DNA of 64,000 nucleotides from Nocardia paucivorans NBRC 100373 (lineage in GTDB: Bacteria > Actinomycetota > Actinomycetes > Mycobacteriales > Mycobacteriaceae): positions 16,494-80,493 of the forward strand of contig NZ_BAGE01000031.1 in assembly GCF_000308675.1 (NCBI RefSeq). Reading direction: 5' to 3'. The first letter of the stretch is position 1. Each line of letters starts with the position of its first letter. The notes under the pieces were generated by a model. It saw nothing but the letters and a program-made list of their open reading frames with translations. It was not told the DNA's origin and did not search any database. This document shows, piece by piece, positions 1 to 8,969 of this stretch. The position numbers were made by a program, and so were the translations under genes.

Positions 1-2
1 TG

Positions 3-416
3 TCCGGTTCGCTCGGGCTCGGTCGGGTCGGTACTCTGCCGCGTCCGCAGAGCCTGCAGGAGTTCACCACGCACGCCGCCGCCGCGCTTCCGGCCACAGC
101 CTGGGGTGTGCGGGCGGCGGGCGACCCCGACCGGGTCATCCGCACCGTGGCCGTATGCGGTGGGGCCGGGGATTCGCTACTCGACACCGTCGCCCGTCTC
201 GATGTCGACGCCTACCTCACTGCCGATCTGCGGCACCACCCCGCCGACGAACATCTGCGCCGCAACGGTCCCGCTCTCATCGATGCCGCGCACTGGGCCA
301 CCGAGTACCCGTGGTGTGCCCAGGCGGAGCGGGTCGTTCGCGCCGGTCTTCCCGACCTGGAGACCCGGGTCAGCGCGCTGCGCACCGATCCGTGGACCGT
401 GGGGTGCTCCGCATGA
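3..416 (+). CDS. Nif3-like dinuclear metal centre protein, C-terminal part
   Basis: Only the C-terminal part is present; the reading frame is open from the first bases, so the gene begins left of the window. The visible protein has the typical Nif3/DUF34 C-terminal layout: a [20 protein letters not shown] stretch, a conserved aspartate-rich [13 protein letters not shown] segment whose histidines belong to the dinuclear metal site of the family, and a [11 protein letters not shown] motif. The family forms hexameric rings and is linked to GTP cyclohydrolase I type 2 annotations, but its reaction is not firmly known. It precedes a zinc-ribbon gene and an RNase H gene on the same strand, the order I recall from Rv2230c-Rv2228c of M. 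tuberculosis. Confidence 0.88.
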   Translation, partial: SGSLGLGRVGTLPRPQSLQEFTTHAAAALPATAWGVRAAGDPDRVIRTVAVCGGAGDSLLDTVARLDVDAYLTADLRHHPADEHLRRNGPALIDAAHWATEYPWCAQAERVVRAGLPDLETRVSALRTDPWTVGCSA

Positions 417-522
417 CCCGGCCGCTCCATCCGGCTCCGCCGCGCCGGACGGCGGTTCCCGCCGCTCGGCGGAGTACGGTGGACCATCTATCCGTCCACA
501 GCGTGCAGGGAGTTCATTCGCG

Positions 523-1260
523 TTGAACGTCGAACCATCGATTCAGGCCAAGTTGCTGCAACTCGCCGCCCTTGATGCCGAGCTGACGCGGATCGCGCAC
601 CGGCGCACGGTACTGCCCGAACAGCAGGAGGTAGCCCGGGTCGAGGCGGAACGCAACAAGCACAAGGACGCGGCGGTGGCCGTGGAGATCACCCTCGACG
701 ACCTCGATCGCGATATCCGGAAACTCGAGGGGGAGATCGACGCGGTTCGCAAACGCGAGGAACGCGACCGCGACATGCTGACCTCCGGTTCGGTCGGCGC
801 CAAACAGCTCACCGAGATCGAGCACGAACTGGGAAGTCTGCAACGTCGGCGCTCGGTGCTCGAAGACGAGCTGTTGGAGGTGATGGAGCGGCGGGAGGCG
901 GCGGCCGCCGATCACGATCACGCCGGTGCCCAGCTGAGCAAGATGGATGCCGAGCTCGCCACCGCCCGTGACCGGCGGGACGAGGCCCTCGCCGACCTGG
1001 ATGTGGCGCAGCAGCGCTGCGAGAACGACCGGGCCGCCCTGGTGGGTGTGTTCCCGGAGGAACTGCTCGCGCTCTACGAGCGGCAGCGGGCCGGCCGCGG
1101 GGTCGGTGCGGCGCTACTACAGGGGCGGCGTTGCGGTGCGTGTCGGATCGAGTTGGACCGCGGGGAGATCGCGCGGATCGCGAAAACCGCGCCCGATGTG
1201 GTGGTGCGCTGCCCGGAATGCGACGCGATTCTGGTGCGCACCAAGGAATCCGGATTGTGA
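523..1260 (+). CDS. Coiled-coil protein with C4 zinc ribbon (Rv2229c type)
   Basis: A 245-residue protein. Residues 1-190 are almost entirely charged heptads (a long antiparallel coiled coil). The C-terminus carries two CxxC knuckles, CGAC and CPEC, about 25 residues apart, forming a zinc ribbon (DUF164/C4-type family). I place the start at TTG 523 because it gives the family N-terminus (LNVEPSIQAKLLQLAALDAE); the open frame continues upstream only through sequence read in another frame by the Nif3 gene. It ends two bases before the RNase H start, so the two are almost surely co-transcribed. Homologues are thought to bind nucleic acid or act as chaperone-like adaptors; the function is unproven. 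Confidence 0.9.
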   Translation: MNVEPSIQAKLLQLAALDAELTRIAHRRTVLPEQQEVARVEAERNKHKDAAVAVEITLDDLDRDIRKLEGEIDAVRKREERDRDMLTSGSVGAKQLTEIEHELGSLQRRRSVLEDELLEVMERREAAAADHDHAGAQLSKMDAELATARDRRDEALADLDVAQQRCENDRAALVGVFPEELLALYERQRAGRGVGAALLQGRRCGACRIELDRGEIARIAKTAPDVVVRCPECDAILVRTKESGL

Positions 1261-1261
1261 G

Positions 1262-2464
1262 ATGGTTGTGCCCGAGGTAGTGGTCGAGGCCGACGGAGGT
1301 TCTCGCGGCAATCCCGGACCGGCCGGTTACGGCGCGGTGGTCTACGACGCCGACCATATCGGGGTACTCGCCGAACGTAAGGAGTTCCTCGGGGTCACCA
1401 CCAACAATGTGGCCGAATATCGAGGGCTCATCGCCGGTTTGGAGGCCGCGGCCGAGCTCGGCGCCCGCGTGGTCTCGGTGCGAATGGACTCGAAACTGGT
1501 CGTCGAGCAGATGTCGGGGCGGTGGAAGGTCAAACACGCCGCCCTGATCCCGCTCGCCGAGCGGGCCCGCCGGCTGGTCGCCGACTTCGACCGGGTGGAT
1601 TTCGCCTGGATTCCGCGGGCCGACAACGCACATGCCGACCGGCTGGCCAACGAGGCCATGGACGACGGGAGCCTGGTCGGCGAGATCCGGGCCGCCGAAC
1701 GGTCATCCGTCGGTGCGGCCGATAACGGCGACCGCGCTACTTCGGCACAGGAGGCGATCGCATCCTCCGCCACGACCGCCGATTCCCGCAGCGCCTCCGC
1801 CCGCCTCGCCGGAACCGGCGCCGGTCCCGGTTGGACCGGCGCGACCGGCCGCCCGACCCGCCTGTTGCTGTTGCGACACGGTCAGACCGAGCTTTCGGTG
1901 CAGCGCCGTTACTCCGGACGCGGTAACCCGCCGCTCACCACCTTGGGGCGAGAACAGGCCGAGCGGGCCGCGAAAGTGCTCGCCGCCAAGGGCGATATCG
2001 CCGCCGTGGTGACCTCTCCCTTGGACCGGGCCCGGGAGACCGCGGAAGCGGTGGGTGCGGCGCTCGACGTCCCGGTGCGGGTGGTGGACGGACTCATCGA
2101 AACCGATTTCGGCGACTGGGAGGGGCTCACCTTCCGCGAAGCCGCCGAACGCGACCCCGACCTCCATGCCCGTTGGCTCGGCGACCCCGCGCTGCGTGCC
2201 CCGGGCGGGGAGAGCTTCGACGAGGTGCGCGAGCGGGTCGAGGCGGTCCGGCGCGACCTGGTACTCCGGTATCCGGGAGTGAACATTGTCGTGGTAAGCC
2301 ACGTCACCCCCATCAAGACGCTACTGCAACTGGCGCTCGATGTGGGGCCGTCGCTGTTGTACCGGCTGCATCTGGATCTGGCGTCGCTGTCGGTCGCCGA
2401 GTTCTACCCCGATGGGGGCTCGTCGGTGCGGTTGGTCAACGATACGAGCCATCTGGCGCAGTAG
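1262..2464 (+). CDS. Bifunctional RNase HI / histidine (acid) phosphatase, Rv2228c type
   Basis: A 400-residue two-domain fusion. Residues 1-135 are an RNase HI domain with acidic catalytic residues visible at D11, E52, D76 and D121/D126; it would cleave RNA in RNA-DNA hybrids. Residues 136-198 are an Ala/Ser/Gly-rich linker. Residues 199-400 are a histidine phosphatase domain starting with the RHG motif (R205-H206-G207) and with a second catalytic histidine in VVSHVTPIK. The same fusion is known in mycobacteria, where the phosphatase half has alpha-ribazole phosphatase (CobC-like) activity. The start is one base after the upstream stop, implying translational coupling. Confidence 0.95.
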   Translation: MVVPEVVVEADGGSRGNPGPAGYGAVVYDADHIGVLAERKEFLGVTTNNVAEYRGLIAGLEAAAELGARVVSVRMDSKLVVEQMSGRWKVKHAALIPLAERARRLVADFDRVDFAWIPRADNAHADRLANEAMDDGSLVGEIRAAERSSVGAADNGDRATSAQEAIASSATTADSRSASARLAGTGAGPGWTGATGRPTRLLLLRHGQTELSVQRRYSGRGNPPLTTLGREQAERAAKVLAAKGDIAAVVTSPLDRARETAEAVGAALDVPVRVVDGLIETDFGDWEGLTFREAAERDPDLHARWLGDPALRAPGGESFDEVRERVEAVRRDLVLRYPGVNIVVVSHVTPIKTLLQLALDVGPSLLYRLHLDLASLSVAEFYPDGGSSVRLVNDTSHLAQ

Positions 2465-2535
2465 TCGCGGTCCGAGCTCTTCCGGGCCGTATGGGACGAC
2501 CGCCTGCGTGGATCCGCCGTGAGACGACCGGCGGT

Positions 2536-3324
2536 TCAGGGCCGGTCGAATCCCGCGGCGTCGAATACCGACCAGGCCTGTGGTGTGGTGACGAAATCGA
2601 CGAAGGCCGCCGCGGTGTCGGGATCGTGCGCGACCGCCGTGGGAGCTATCCGGTAGTCGTTGTTCGCCCGGGCGGCCTCCGGGAACTCGATCCCCTCCAC
2701 CGCATCGGCCTCCGCCCGCACATCGGTGCGGTACACCAGCCCGGCGTCCACCTCGCCGAGCCGCACCGTCTCCAGCACCGCCTTGCCATCGGGTTCGGTG
2801 ACGGCCGGTTTCGCCGTGATTCCCGCGGTCTGTAGCACCGTCCGCGCGGCGCTCCCACACGGTGTCTCCTCGGCACATACCGCGGTGCGCAGATCGCTGC
2901 GACCGAAATCGGCCAATCCGGTGAGCCCCTCCGGATTGCCGGCCGGTACCGCGATCTCCAACCGATTGCGCGCAAAGGTGATCGGGGCGGTCGCCAGTCC
3001 GCCGGAGACGGCCAGCCGTTCCATGGGTTGTGTTGCGGCCGAGGCGAATACATCGGCCGGGGTGCCCAATCGGATCTGTTCGGCCAGGGTGGAACTGTCG
3101 CCGAAATTGAACACCACATCCACCCCGGGGTGGGCTTCTTCGAACTGCTCACCGAGTCGGGTGAATGTTTCGGTGAGCGATGTGGCCGCGAAGACGGACA
3201 GCCGTTCTCGGATCTCACCCGGTTCGGGCCGGGTGTTGTCGTTCGACGCGCATCCGGCCGACAGGGCGGCGGCGAGCACCATGGGGAGCAGGAAGCGCAA
3301 CACCCGCGCGGGGAACAGATCCAT
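2536..3324 (-). CDS. modA: Molybdate ABC transporter substrate-binding lipoprotein ModA
   Basis: A 262-residue exported lipoprotein. A signal peptide ending in the lipobox LSAGC is followed by the ModA fold: VFAATSLTETF near the mature N-terminus, a FNFGDSSTLAEQI ligand loop, and a C-terminal TTPQAWSVFDAAGF segment. It should bind molybdate or tungstate outside the membrane and hand it to a ModBC permease. ATG 3324 is chosen because it begins the signal peptide and is preceded by GGAAGG. No modB or modC is present nearby, so it is an orphan here. It converges on the RNase H gene. Confidence 0.88.
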   Translation of the reverse strand: MDLFPARVLRFLLPMVLAAALSAGCASNDNTRPEPGEIRERLSVFAATSLTETFTRLGEQFEEAHPGVDVVFNFGDSSTLAEQIRLGTPADVFASAATQPMERLAVSGGLATAPITFARNRLEIAVPAGNPEGLTGLADFGRSDLRTAVCAEETPCGSAARTVLQTAGITAKPAVTEPDGKAVLETVRLGEVDAGLVYRTDVRAEADAVEGIEFPEAARANNDYRIAPTAVAHDPDTAAAFVDFVTTPQAWSVFDAAGFDRP

Positions 3325-3594
3325 GCCGTCACCTTCCGGAATCTCCACCACGATCTGCGTCGACTTCCTCGACGCGACCCGCCACACTTCCAGCTCGAGC
3401 CCGTTCGTCGACCGAGTTCCGGCGCGCCGGTGGTACCGGCCGTAACGGCCTCTACCTGTCTCCGAACCCGCATATCGCGCCGCGGGCCGGACCGGGGGTC
3501 AGTATATTTCCGCCTCCGCGAATTCCGGGGTAAGGCGCCGTGGCCGTGGCGGCCGGTCCGGATGTCCGTCGTCGACCGGCCGCCCGCCGCGCGA

Positions 3595-4347
3595 TCAGTC
3601 CTTCGGACCGCCCGCCACGTAGATGACCTGTCCCGAAACGAATCCGGCGCCCTCGCTGACGAGGAACGACGCCGTATGCGCGATATCCTCCGGGTACCCC
3701 ACCCGGTTCACCGGTGTCTGCGCGGCGATTGCCCGCTGGAACTCCTCGAACTCGACGCCCACCCGGGCCGCGGTCGCGGCGGTCATCTCGGTGACGATGA
3801 ATCCGGGTGCGATCGCGTTGGCGGTGATCCCGTATTTGCCGAGTTCGATGGCGAGGGTTTTGGTGAATCCCTGGAGGCCGGCCTTGGCCGTGGAGTAGTT
3901 GGCCTGCCCACGATTGCCCTGCGCGGAAGTGCTGGACATGTTCACGATCCGCCCCCACTTCTGCTCCACCATGTACTTCTGCACCGCCCGGGTGAGCAGG
4001 AACGCGCCCCGCAGGTGGACGCTCATCACCGCGTCCCAGTCGTCGACGCTCATCTTGAACAGCAGGTTGTCGCGCAGGATACCGGCGTTGTTCACCACCA
4101 CGGTGGGTTCACCGAGCTCGGACGCCAGTCGCTGGACCGCGGCCTGCACCGATGCCTCGTCGCTCACATCGGCGCCCAATGCCAGCGCCTGTCCACCGGC
4201 GGCGGTGATCGCCGAGACGGTTTCCGCGCACGCGGCTTCCTCGAGGTCGAGCACCCCGACCTTCATCCCGTCGGAGGCCAGCCGTTTCGCGACGGCCGCC
4301 CCGATACCCCGGGCGGCTCCGGATACCACTGCGATCCTCTCGGCCAT
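3595..4347 (-). CDS. SDR-family reductase, FabG-like (3-oxoacyl-ACP reductase type)
   Basis: A 250-residue classical short-chain dehydrogenase. Visible motifs are the nucleotide-binding SGAARGIG (residues 9-16), NNAG (86-89), catalytic Ser138/139, and the Tyr151-x3-Lys155 pair in YSTAKAG. Length and the C-terminal SGQVIYVAGG tail fit FabG-type reductases, which reduce 3-oxoacyl thioesters. Asp34 at the end of the second strand suggests a preference for NAD(H) over NADP(H); that is inference. There is no fatty-acid operon next to it, so the real substrate may be another 3-oxoacyl or hydroxy compound. A GNAT gene lies upstream on the same strand after a gap of about 95 bases. Confidence 0.88.
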   Translation of the reverse strand: MAERIAVVSGAARGIGAAVAKRLASDGMKVGVLDLEEAACAETVSAITAAGGQALALGADVSDEASVQAAVQRLASELGEPTVVVNNAGILRDNLLFKMSVDDWDAVMSVHLRGAFLLTRAVQKYMVEQKWGRIVNMSSTSAQGNRGQANYSTAKAGLQGFTKTLAIELGKYGITANAIAPGFIVTEMTAATAARVGVEFEEFQRAIAAQTPVNRVGYPEDIAHTASFLVSEGAGFVSGQVIYVAGGPKD

Positions 4348-4443
4348 GGATTCGACGTCCTCTCGTTTTCCTGGATGGTCCTTTCCTCATCTAACAACGA
4401 GTGGGGGCGTCAGGGGAGGACATCGCCCGAAGGCCTTCGGGTC

Positions 4444-4935
4444 TCACAGGAGCAGCCGCATCCGGTGCTCGGTCCGCGGGTCGGCGGGCCCACACGGTCT
4501 GCTCCGCCCGGTCGGCGTGAATCCGTTCCGGAGATAGAGGTCGCGCGCATGGTTGTTTCCCTCGACCACCCATAGCCGCAGTTCTCGGTGGGCCGAGGTC
4601 CGCGCCCAGTCCACCACGGCCCGCACCAAGCGATCGGAGACACCCGTGCCGTGGGCGGAGGGCGTCGTCCACACCGAGGCCAACTCCGGCGGATCCAGGG
4701 TGTGCAGACCGGCCGCCCGGCCGCCCGGTGCGCCGGCGTTCTCCGCGACGAATACCGTGCGCCCGGCGGTCCAGGCGCACCACTGTTCGTCGGTCCATTC
4801 CAGCGCCTCGGGATAGGTGACCGAGAACGATCCGGGTGCCGAGTCGGCGAGGGCGGCCGACCGTGCCGCTCGTACCCTCGGCCATTCGGCCACATCGATG
4901 CGGTGGATCCTCGTCGTCCATGCCCTCTCGGTCAT
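4444..4935 (-). CDS. GNAT-family N-acetyltransferase
   Basis: A 163-residue single-domain GNAT. The acetyl-CoA pyrophosphate loop (motif A) is recognisable as SVWTTPSAHGTGVSDRLV, and the C-terminal motif B region reads ARDLYLRNGFTPTGR, a typical GNAT ending. The acceptor cannot be read from the sequence. The next gene downstream is the FabG-like reductase; about 236 bases of non-coding sequence separate it from the divergent P450 gene, so regulatory elements of both lie there. Confidence 0.85.
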   Translation of the reverse strand: MTERAWTTRIHRIDVAEWPRVRAARSAALADSAPGSFSVTYPEALEWTDEQWCAWTAGRTVFVAENAGAPGGRAAGLHTLDPPELASVWTTPSAHGTGVSDRLVRAVVDWARTSAHRELRLWVVEGNNHARDLYLRNGFTPTGRSRPCGPADPRTEHRMRLLL

Positions 4936-5171
4936 CGGTTCCTTCCCCCTCGATCGATGGTCGCGCCGCTCTGGAAATGGCGCTATAGCGTCATTCTTCC
5001 GGTCGGTGGGTCTGTGATGAGGCGAGGTTGTCTTCTTCGTAATACGCTGGGGCAGAACAAAAACCGGTATATCGGTCGGTATGGTGGCCGGTCGTTCGAA
5101 GCGGCACCGGTGGATTCGTCACGCGGGGTGAACGACCCGCGGTACGCAAACGAACAGTCTGGAGTTCTTTC

Positions 5172-6428
5172 TTGAGCACGGCACAGCCCGATGGACTCGA
5201 CTCGACCCCTCACACCGCCCACCGCGCGCCCTGGGATGCCGTGGGGCCGCGAATTCCTTTGTACGAACCGGAATTCGCCGCCGATCCGCACAAGGTGTAT
5301 CAGATGATGCGGGAACGGTACCGGTCGTTGGTGCCGGTGGACCTCGCACCCGGGGTGCCCGCCACCCTGGTGATCGAACATCGGACCGCGGTGGCCATCC
5401 TCAACGACCACGAGCATTTTCCGGCGGATCCGCGTACCTGGCAGGAGGGTATTCCGGCCGACTGCCCGGTGCTTCCCATCATGGAGTGGCGGCCCATCGC
5501 GGCCAGAAGCACCGGTATCGACCAGCAGCGCTACCGGGAGGCCAATGTCGCGGGGCTCGCCGAGGTGGATATGCATGCCTTACGGGCGAGTGTGGAACGC
5601 ATCGCCGTACCGCTCGTCAACTCCTTCTGTGAGACCGGCACCGCCGATCTCATCGCCCAGTACGCGTTCCCGTTGGCCTTCGAGTCCTGCAATGTGCTGT
5701 TGGGTTGCCCGCCGGAGATCGGGCAGCGGGTGGCCGCCGGTATGGCGGCCATGTTCGAGGGCATCGATGCCGACGAGGGCAACCGGATGATCGGCGCGGC
5801 GCTGGCCGAGTTGGTGGCGGCGAAACGGGACAACCCCGGTGACGACGTCACCTCGCTGCTGCTGCGGCATCCGGCCGAGCTCGACGAGTTCGAGATGATC
5901 CACCAGGTGACCAGCCACTATGGCGCGGGGATCGAGCTGCAACAGAATCTGATCGCCAACGCCCTGTTGTTGATCCTGAGCGATTCCCGATTCGGCGGTA
6001 GCGTGCTCGGCGGAAGCCTGTCCACTCGCGACGCGTTGGACGAGGTGCTGTTCGACAACCCGCCGATGGCGAACTTCCTCATCACCTATCCCCGACAGCC
6101 GATCCTGATCGAGGACGTCTGGCTGCCCGCGCACCAGCCGGTGGTCATCGGTATCGCGGCCTGCAACCACGACCCCGCGATTCGCGCCGACGATCACAAG
6201 GGCAACCGGTCGCATCTGTCGTGGGGGCTCGGGCAGCGCAACTGCCCCGCGCAGAACCTGGCCTACATAATCGCCCAGGAGGCCATCGATCAGCTGCTCG
6301 ACGCTCTGCCGGAGATGCAGCTCGATTTCCCGGACGGAATACCGACCTGGCGTCCGGGGCCCTTCCATCGGTCTCTCACGGCGCTTCCGGTCACCTTCAC
6401 ACCGGCCCCACCGCTGAATGTGATGTGA
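5172..6428 (+). CDS. Cytochrome P450, CYP157-like, lacking the ExxR arginine
   Basis: A 418-residue soluble P450. The heme-thiolate region is LSWGLGQRNCPAQ with Cys358. The K-helix position, normally ExxR, reads E291-V-L-F294, so the otherwise almost universal Arg is Phe. The I-helix reads GAGIEL (251-256), keeping the acidic residue but with Leu where the oxygen-activating Thr usually sits. Loss of ExxR is a known property of the CYP157 family of streptomycetes, often part of conservon operons; no conservon genes are present here. The start is TTG 5172, giving MSTAQPDG. No ferredoxin or reductase gene is adjacent. Whether it is a monooxygenase or has changed chemistry is open. Confidence 0.85.
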   Translation: MSTAQPDGLDSTPHTAHRAPWDAVGPRIPLYEPEFAADPHKVYQMMRERYRSLVPVDLAPGVPATLVIEHRTAVAILNDHEHFPADPRTWQEGIPADCPVLPIMEWRPIAARSTGIDQQRYREANVAGLAEVDMHALRASVERIAVPLVNSFCETGTADLIAQYAFPLAFESCNVLLGCPPEIGQRVAAGMAAMFEGIDADEGNRMIGAALAELVAAKRDNPGDDVTSLLLRHPAELDEFEMIHQVTSHYGAGIELQQNLIANALLLILSDSRFGGSVLGGSLSTRDALDEVLFDNPPMANFLITYPRQPILIEDVWLPAHQPVVIGIAACNHDPAIRADDHKGNRSHLSWGLGQRNCPAQNLAYIIAQEAIDQLLDALPEMQLDFPDGIPTWRPGPFHRSLTALPVTFTPAPPLNVM

Positions 6429-6455
6429 CAGCGATCGGGCCGAGTCCCCGAAGGG

Positions 6456-6878
<423 letters not shown>

Positions 6879-6884
6879 GCGAAC

Positions 6885-6890
6885 AGGATA
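6885..6890 (-). promoter_or_regulatory. Probable -10 element of rnpB
   Basis: On the minus strand TATCCT ends seven bases before the predicted first base of the RNase P RNA (6878), the expected -10 to start spacing. I see no clear -35. The element lies in the 31-base gap to the divergent hydrolase gene, so upstream rnpB promoter sequence must overlap the start of that gene. Confidence 0.5.
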
Positions 6891-6909
6891 CTCGGTACGG
6901 TTGCAGATC

Positions 6910-7797
6910 ATGGAACGTGTCGAGGTCGGCTTCCCGTCGGGAGGCCAGAAGTGCGCCGCCTGGCTGTATCTCCCGGACGGCGTGTCCAAACCCCGCCCGA
7001 TCGTGGTGATGGGACACGGCCTGGGGGCCACGCGGGGGATGGGATTGGATCGGTATGCGCGTCGGTTCGCCGCCGCGGGGATGGGAGTGCTGGTTTTCGA
7101 CTACCGGCATTTCGGGCACAGCGACGGAGAGCCGCGGCAGGTGGTGAACATCGCCCGCCAACGGGAGGACTGGAATTCGGCCATCGCCTACGTTCGCACC
7201 GTGCGCGGCTTCGATGCCACGCGAATCGCCCTGTGGGGCACCTCGTTCGGCGCCGGCCATGCGCTGTCGGTGGCCCCGGACGACGATTACATCGCCGCGG
7301 TGGTGGCCCAGGTGCCGTTCACCAGCGGTCTGTCCTCGGCGCTGGCGAAGGGGCCGATCAGCCTGCTCAAGGTTTCCACTCTCGCGGCGGCCGATCTGGT
7401 GATCGGCACGCTGCGCCGCAGGCCGATCGGGGTGCGGTTGGCCGGGCGGAAACGGTCGGCGGCATTGCTGAGCGGACCGGGGGTGATTTCCGGGATCGGC
7501 AGGTTGGCCGAGGAAAGCGACACCTACCTCCCGAAAGTCGGGGCCCGCGTCGCGTTCTCGGCGTTGTTCGACGCACCGGGACGGAAGGCGAAGGCGCTGA
7601 AGATGCCGGTGCTGTACGCGCTGTGCGATCAGGATTCGATCACTCCGGTGAAAGCGGCGCTGCGCGCGGCGGAACGGACGAAACACGCTACCGTGAAACG
7701 GTATTCCGCGGGACATTTCGATATCTATTTCGATGACGTGTTCGAGCAGACGGTGCGCGATCAGATCGAATTCCTGACCGCGGTTCTGCGTCCCTGA
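6910..7797 (+). CDS. Alpha/beta hydrolase (dienelactone hydrolase/DUF1100-like)
   Basis: A 295-residue cytoplasmic alpha/beta hydrolase. Nucleophile Ser112 sits in GTSFG, the oxyanion loop is MGHGLGATRG (34-43), the acid is probably the first Asp of CDQDSITP and the histidine lies in SAGHFDIYF. A central insertion of about 80 residues covers the active site. ATG 6910 is chosen because the frame further upstream runs through the RNase P RNA. The two genes are divergent with only about 31 bases between the RNA 5' end and this start codon, so this gene's promoter must lie within rnpB. Substrate unknown; an ester or thioester is likely. Confidence 0.85.
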   Translation: MERVEVGFPSGGQKCAAWLYLPDGVSKPRPIVVMGHGLGATRGMGLDRYARRFAAAGMGVLVFDYRHFGHSDGEPRQVVNIARQREDWNSAIAYVRTVRGFDATRIALWGTSFGAGHALSVAPDDDYIAAVVAQVPFTSGLSSALAKGPISLLKVSTLAAADLVIGTLRRRPIGVRLAGRKRSAALLSGPGVISGIGRLAEESDTYLPKVGARVAFSALFDAPGRKAKALKMPVLYALCDQDSITPVKAALRAAERTKHATVKRYSAGHFDIYFDDVFEQTVRDQIEFLTAVLRP

Positions 7798-7807
7798 ACG
7801 CCGGGTG

Positions 7808-7842
7808 GTCCCGCGCCGGGTGTCGATACCGCGGCGCGGGAC
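7808..7842 (+). terminator. Hairpin terminator after the alpha/beta hydrolase
   Basis: A perfect 10-bp GC-rich stem, GTCCCGCGCC pairing with GGCGCGGGAC across a 15-base loop, begins ten bases after the hydrolase stop codon. There is no U-tract, as is usual for actinobacterial terminators. Confidence 0.6.
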
Positions 7843-8195
7843 ATTACGGTGTGATACCGCCGGTGCGGATACCGGATCGACGACCGCATGGAGCGCCGGT
7901 CGAATCACCGACAAAATGTCCGCTGCCTCTGCGGGTTGCTCGTGAATTGCCGGATTCGGCTGGTTCGATAATTTGTCGGAAATGTCCGCATCCGATTTAC
8001 CGGCGCGCTCGTCATGACAGGAACATCCCGACAGCGGCCTCGTCGCGATCTTGCCGCCGAGTCGCCGGCTACGCCGCAACGCGCGTCGGAATCGACGCCG
8101 CACCTGCCTGATCAGGGTGAATGCGTCCAGGGCGCCGGGATGGGAAGTGTATTGTCCGAGCGTCTCGCAGGACGGTGACCCCACGAAACGGACAT
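7843..8195. other. Intergenic stretch without a convincing gene
   Basis: About 350 bases between two hairpins. Open frames here give arginine-rich, low-quality translations with no ribosome binding site or recognisable domain. I see nothing functional apart from the flanking terminators. Confidence 0.4.
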
Positions 8196-8223
8196 CGCCC
8201 CCCGTCGATACGGACGAGGGGCG
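8196..8223 (-). terminator. Perfect 11-bp hairpin ending the small-protein unit
   Basis: Read on the minus strand, CGCCCCTCGTC pairs with GACGGGGGGCG around a 6-base loop; the stem is complete with one G-T pair. It begins about 20 bases after the stop codon of the 31-residue reading frame at 8245-8340 and has no other minus-strand gene just upstream, so it probably terminates that unit. Confidence 0.6.
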
Positions 8224-8244
8224 ACGTTCATCCGGCGGGTTGGA

Positions 8245-8340
8245 TCAGGCCGTCGGATCGATAACGAGGAGCTGGGCCCAATAGGTGGCCTGTTCCGGGC
8301 CGAGAAGGGGCAGCAGGTAGTCGTACACGAGAGTGGACAT
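8245..8340 (-). CDS. Candidate 31-residue hydrophobic small protein
   Basis: A short frame starting ATG 8340 (MSTLVYDYLLPLLGPEQ...) and ending at TGA 8245. Residues 4-14 and 19-27 are hydrophobic and the middle contains PEQATYW, so it may be a small membrane-associated or amphipathic peptide. GGAG lies 11 bases before the start. A perfect hairpin follows about 20 bases after the stop, and the surrounding 750 bases have no other convincing gene, which supports a dedicated transcript. I do not recognise a family. It could still be chance. Confidence 0.45.
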   Translation of the reverse strand: MSTLVYDYLLPLLGPEQATYWAQLLVIDPTA

Positions 8341-8554
8341 GGGGTGTGAAACTCCAGACCTCGAGAATTTTCACTTACGGACGGCCACACTAGCAGCCAT
8401 TCGGCGGTTGGGAGAGAGGCGCGAGGGATTCGTGTGAACTGGCCGAAAACGTGATCGGCATCATAAAGTAGTGGCCGTCGGCAGGTCCGCCCCGAACGCC
8501 TCGTTCCAGGCGGGCCGATTCATATTTGAAATGCGGAAGCAGGTCTCAACTCAT

Positions 8555-8887
8555 ATGCGGGTAGCACGTTCCTTGGCAACCGGCGTCCTGATCGCCGGGG
8601 CCGCTTCTGTTATCGCCACCGTGGGAGCCGGATCCGCCGGTGCGGTCGCGGTTACTCCGCTGCCGGGCGGTGTCCGGGTGGATCTCAGTCCTGCCGATAC
8701 GCGGTGGGTGTACCAGAACCAATTCGGACATACCCTCGCCGGGCTGCCGCATCCCTCGGCGGCGTCGTTCGGTGAGGCGCTGGACGCGGCGGCCGCTGTG
8801 TCCTCGGCGGTTCCGAACGGTCGGGTGGTGTTCACCGTCTACGGTCCGTTGCACCAATTGAACGGGACGATGTTGGCGGTGCAGTAG
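8555..8887 (+). CDS. Small exported protein of unknown function
   Basis: A 110-residue protein with an N-terminal signal peptide (MRVARSLATGVLIAGAASVI then a small-residue stretch AGSAGA where cleavage is likely). The mature part of about 75 residues contains DTRWVYQNQFGHTLAGLPHP and ends in VYGPLHQLNGTMLAVQ; no cysteines. I do not recognise a domain. ATG 8555 gives a normal signal peptide length; ATG 8531 would add eight residues. A strong intrinsic terminator follows, so it is probably a monocistronic gene. Confidence 0.65.
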   Translation: MRVARSLATGVLIAGAASVIATVGAGSAGAVAVTPLPGGVRVDLSPADTRWVYQNQFGHTLAGLPHPSAASFGEALDAAAAVSSAVPNGRVVFTVYGPLHQLNGTMLAVQ

Positions 8888-8908
8888 GTCGCCCTCGCCC
8901 CGGAGAAT

Positions 8909-8945
8909 CGTGTCGGCACCGGAAAGGTGCCGGCACGATTTTTTT
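8909..8945 (+). terminator. Intrinsic terminator with U-tract
   Basis: A 12-bp stem (CGTGTCGGCACC with GGTGCCGGCACG, one G-T pair) around GGAAA is followed directly by a run of T at 8939-8945. This is the only classical U-tract terminator I see in the window. It ends the small exported protein gene, and the minus-strand CHAD gene converges on it. Confidence 0.9.
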
Positions 8946-8969
8946 CGGCTCTGCGGGTGCGGGCCCATG

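Noticed and set aside
809..1633. Long minus-strand frame over the zinc-ribbon and RNase H genes
   Set aside because: Antisense of two recognisable genes, with low-complexity translation and no start signal.
4936..5171. Operator in the GNAT-P450 gap
   Set aside because: Several ATCGGT/ACCGGT-like pieces occur near 5065-5100, but no clean inverted or direct repeat stands out.
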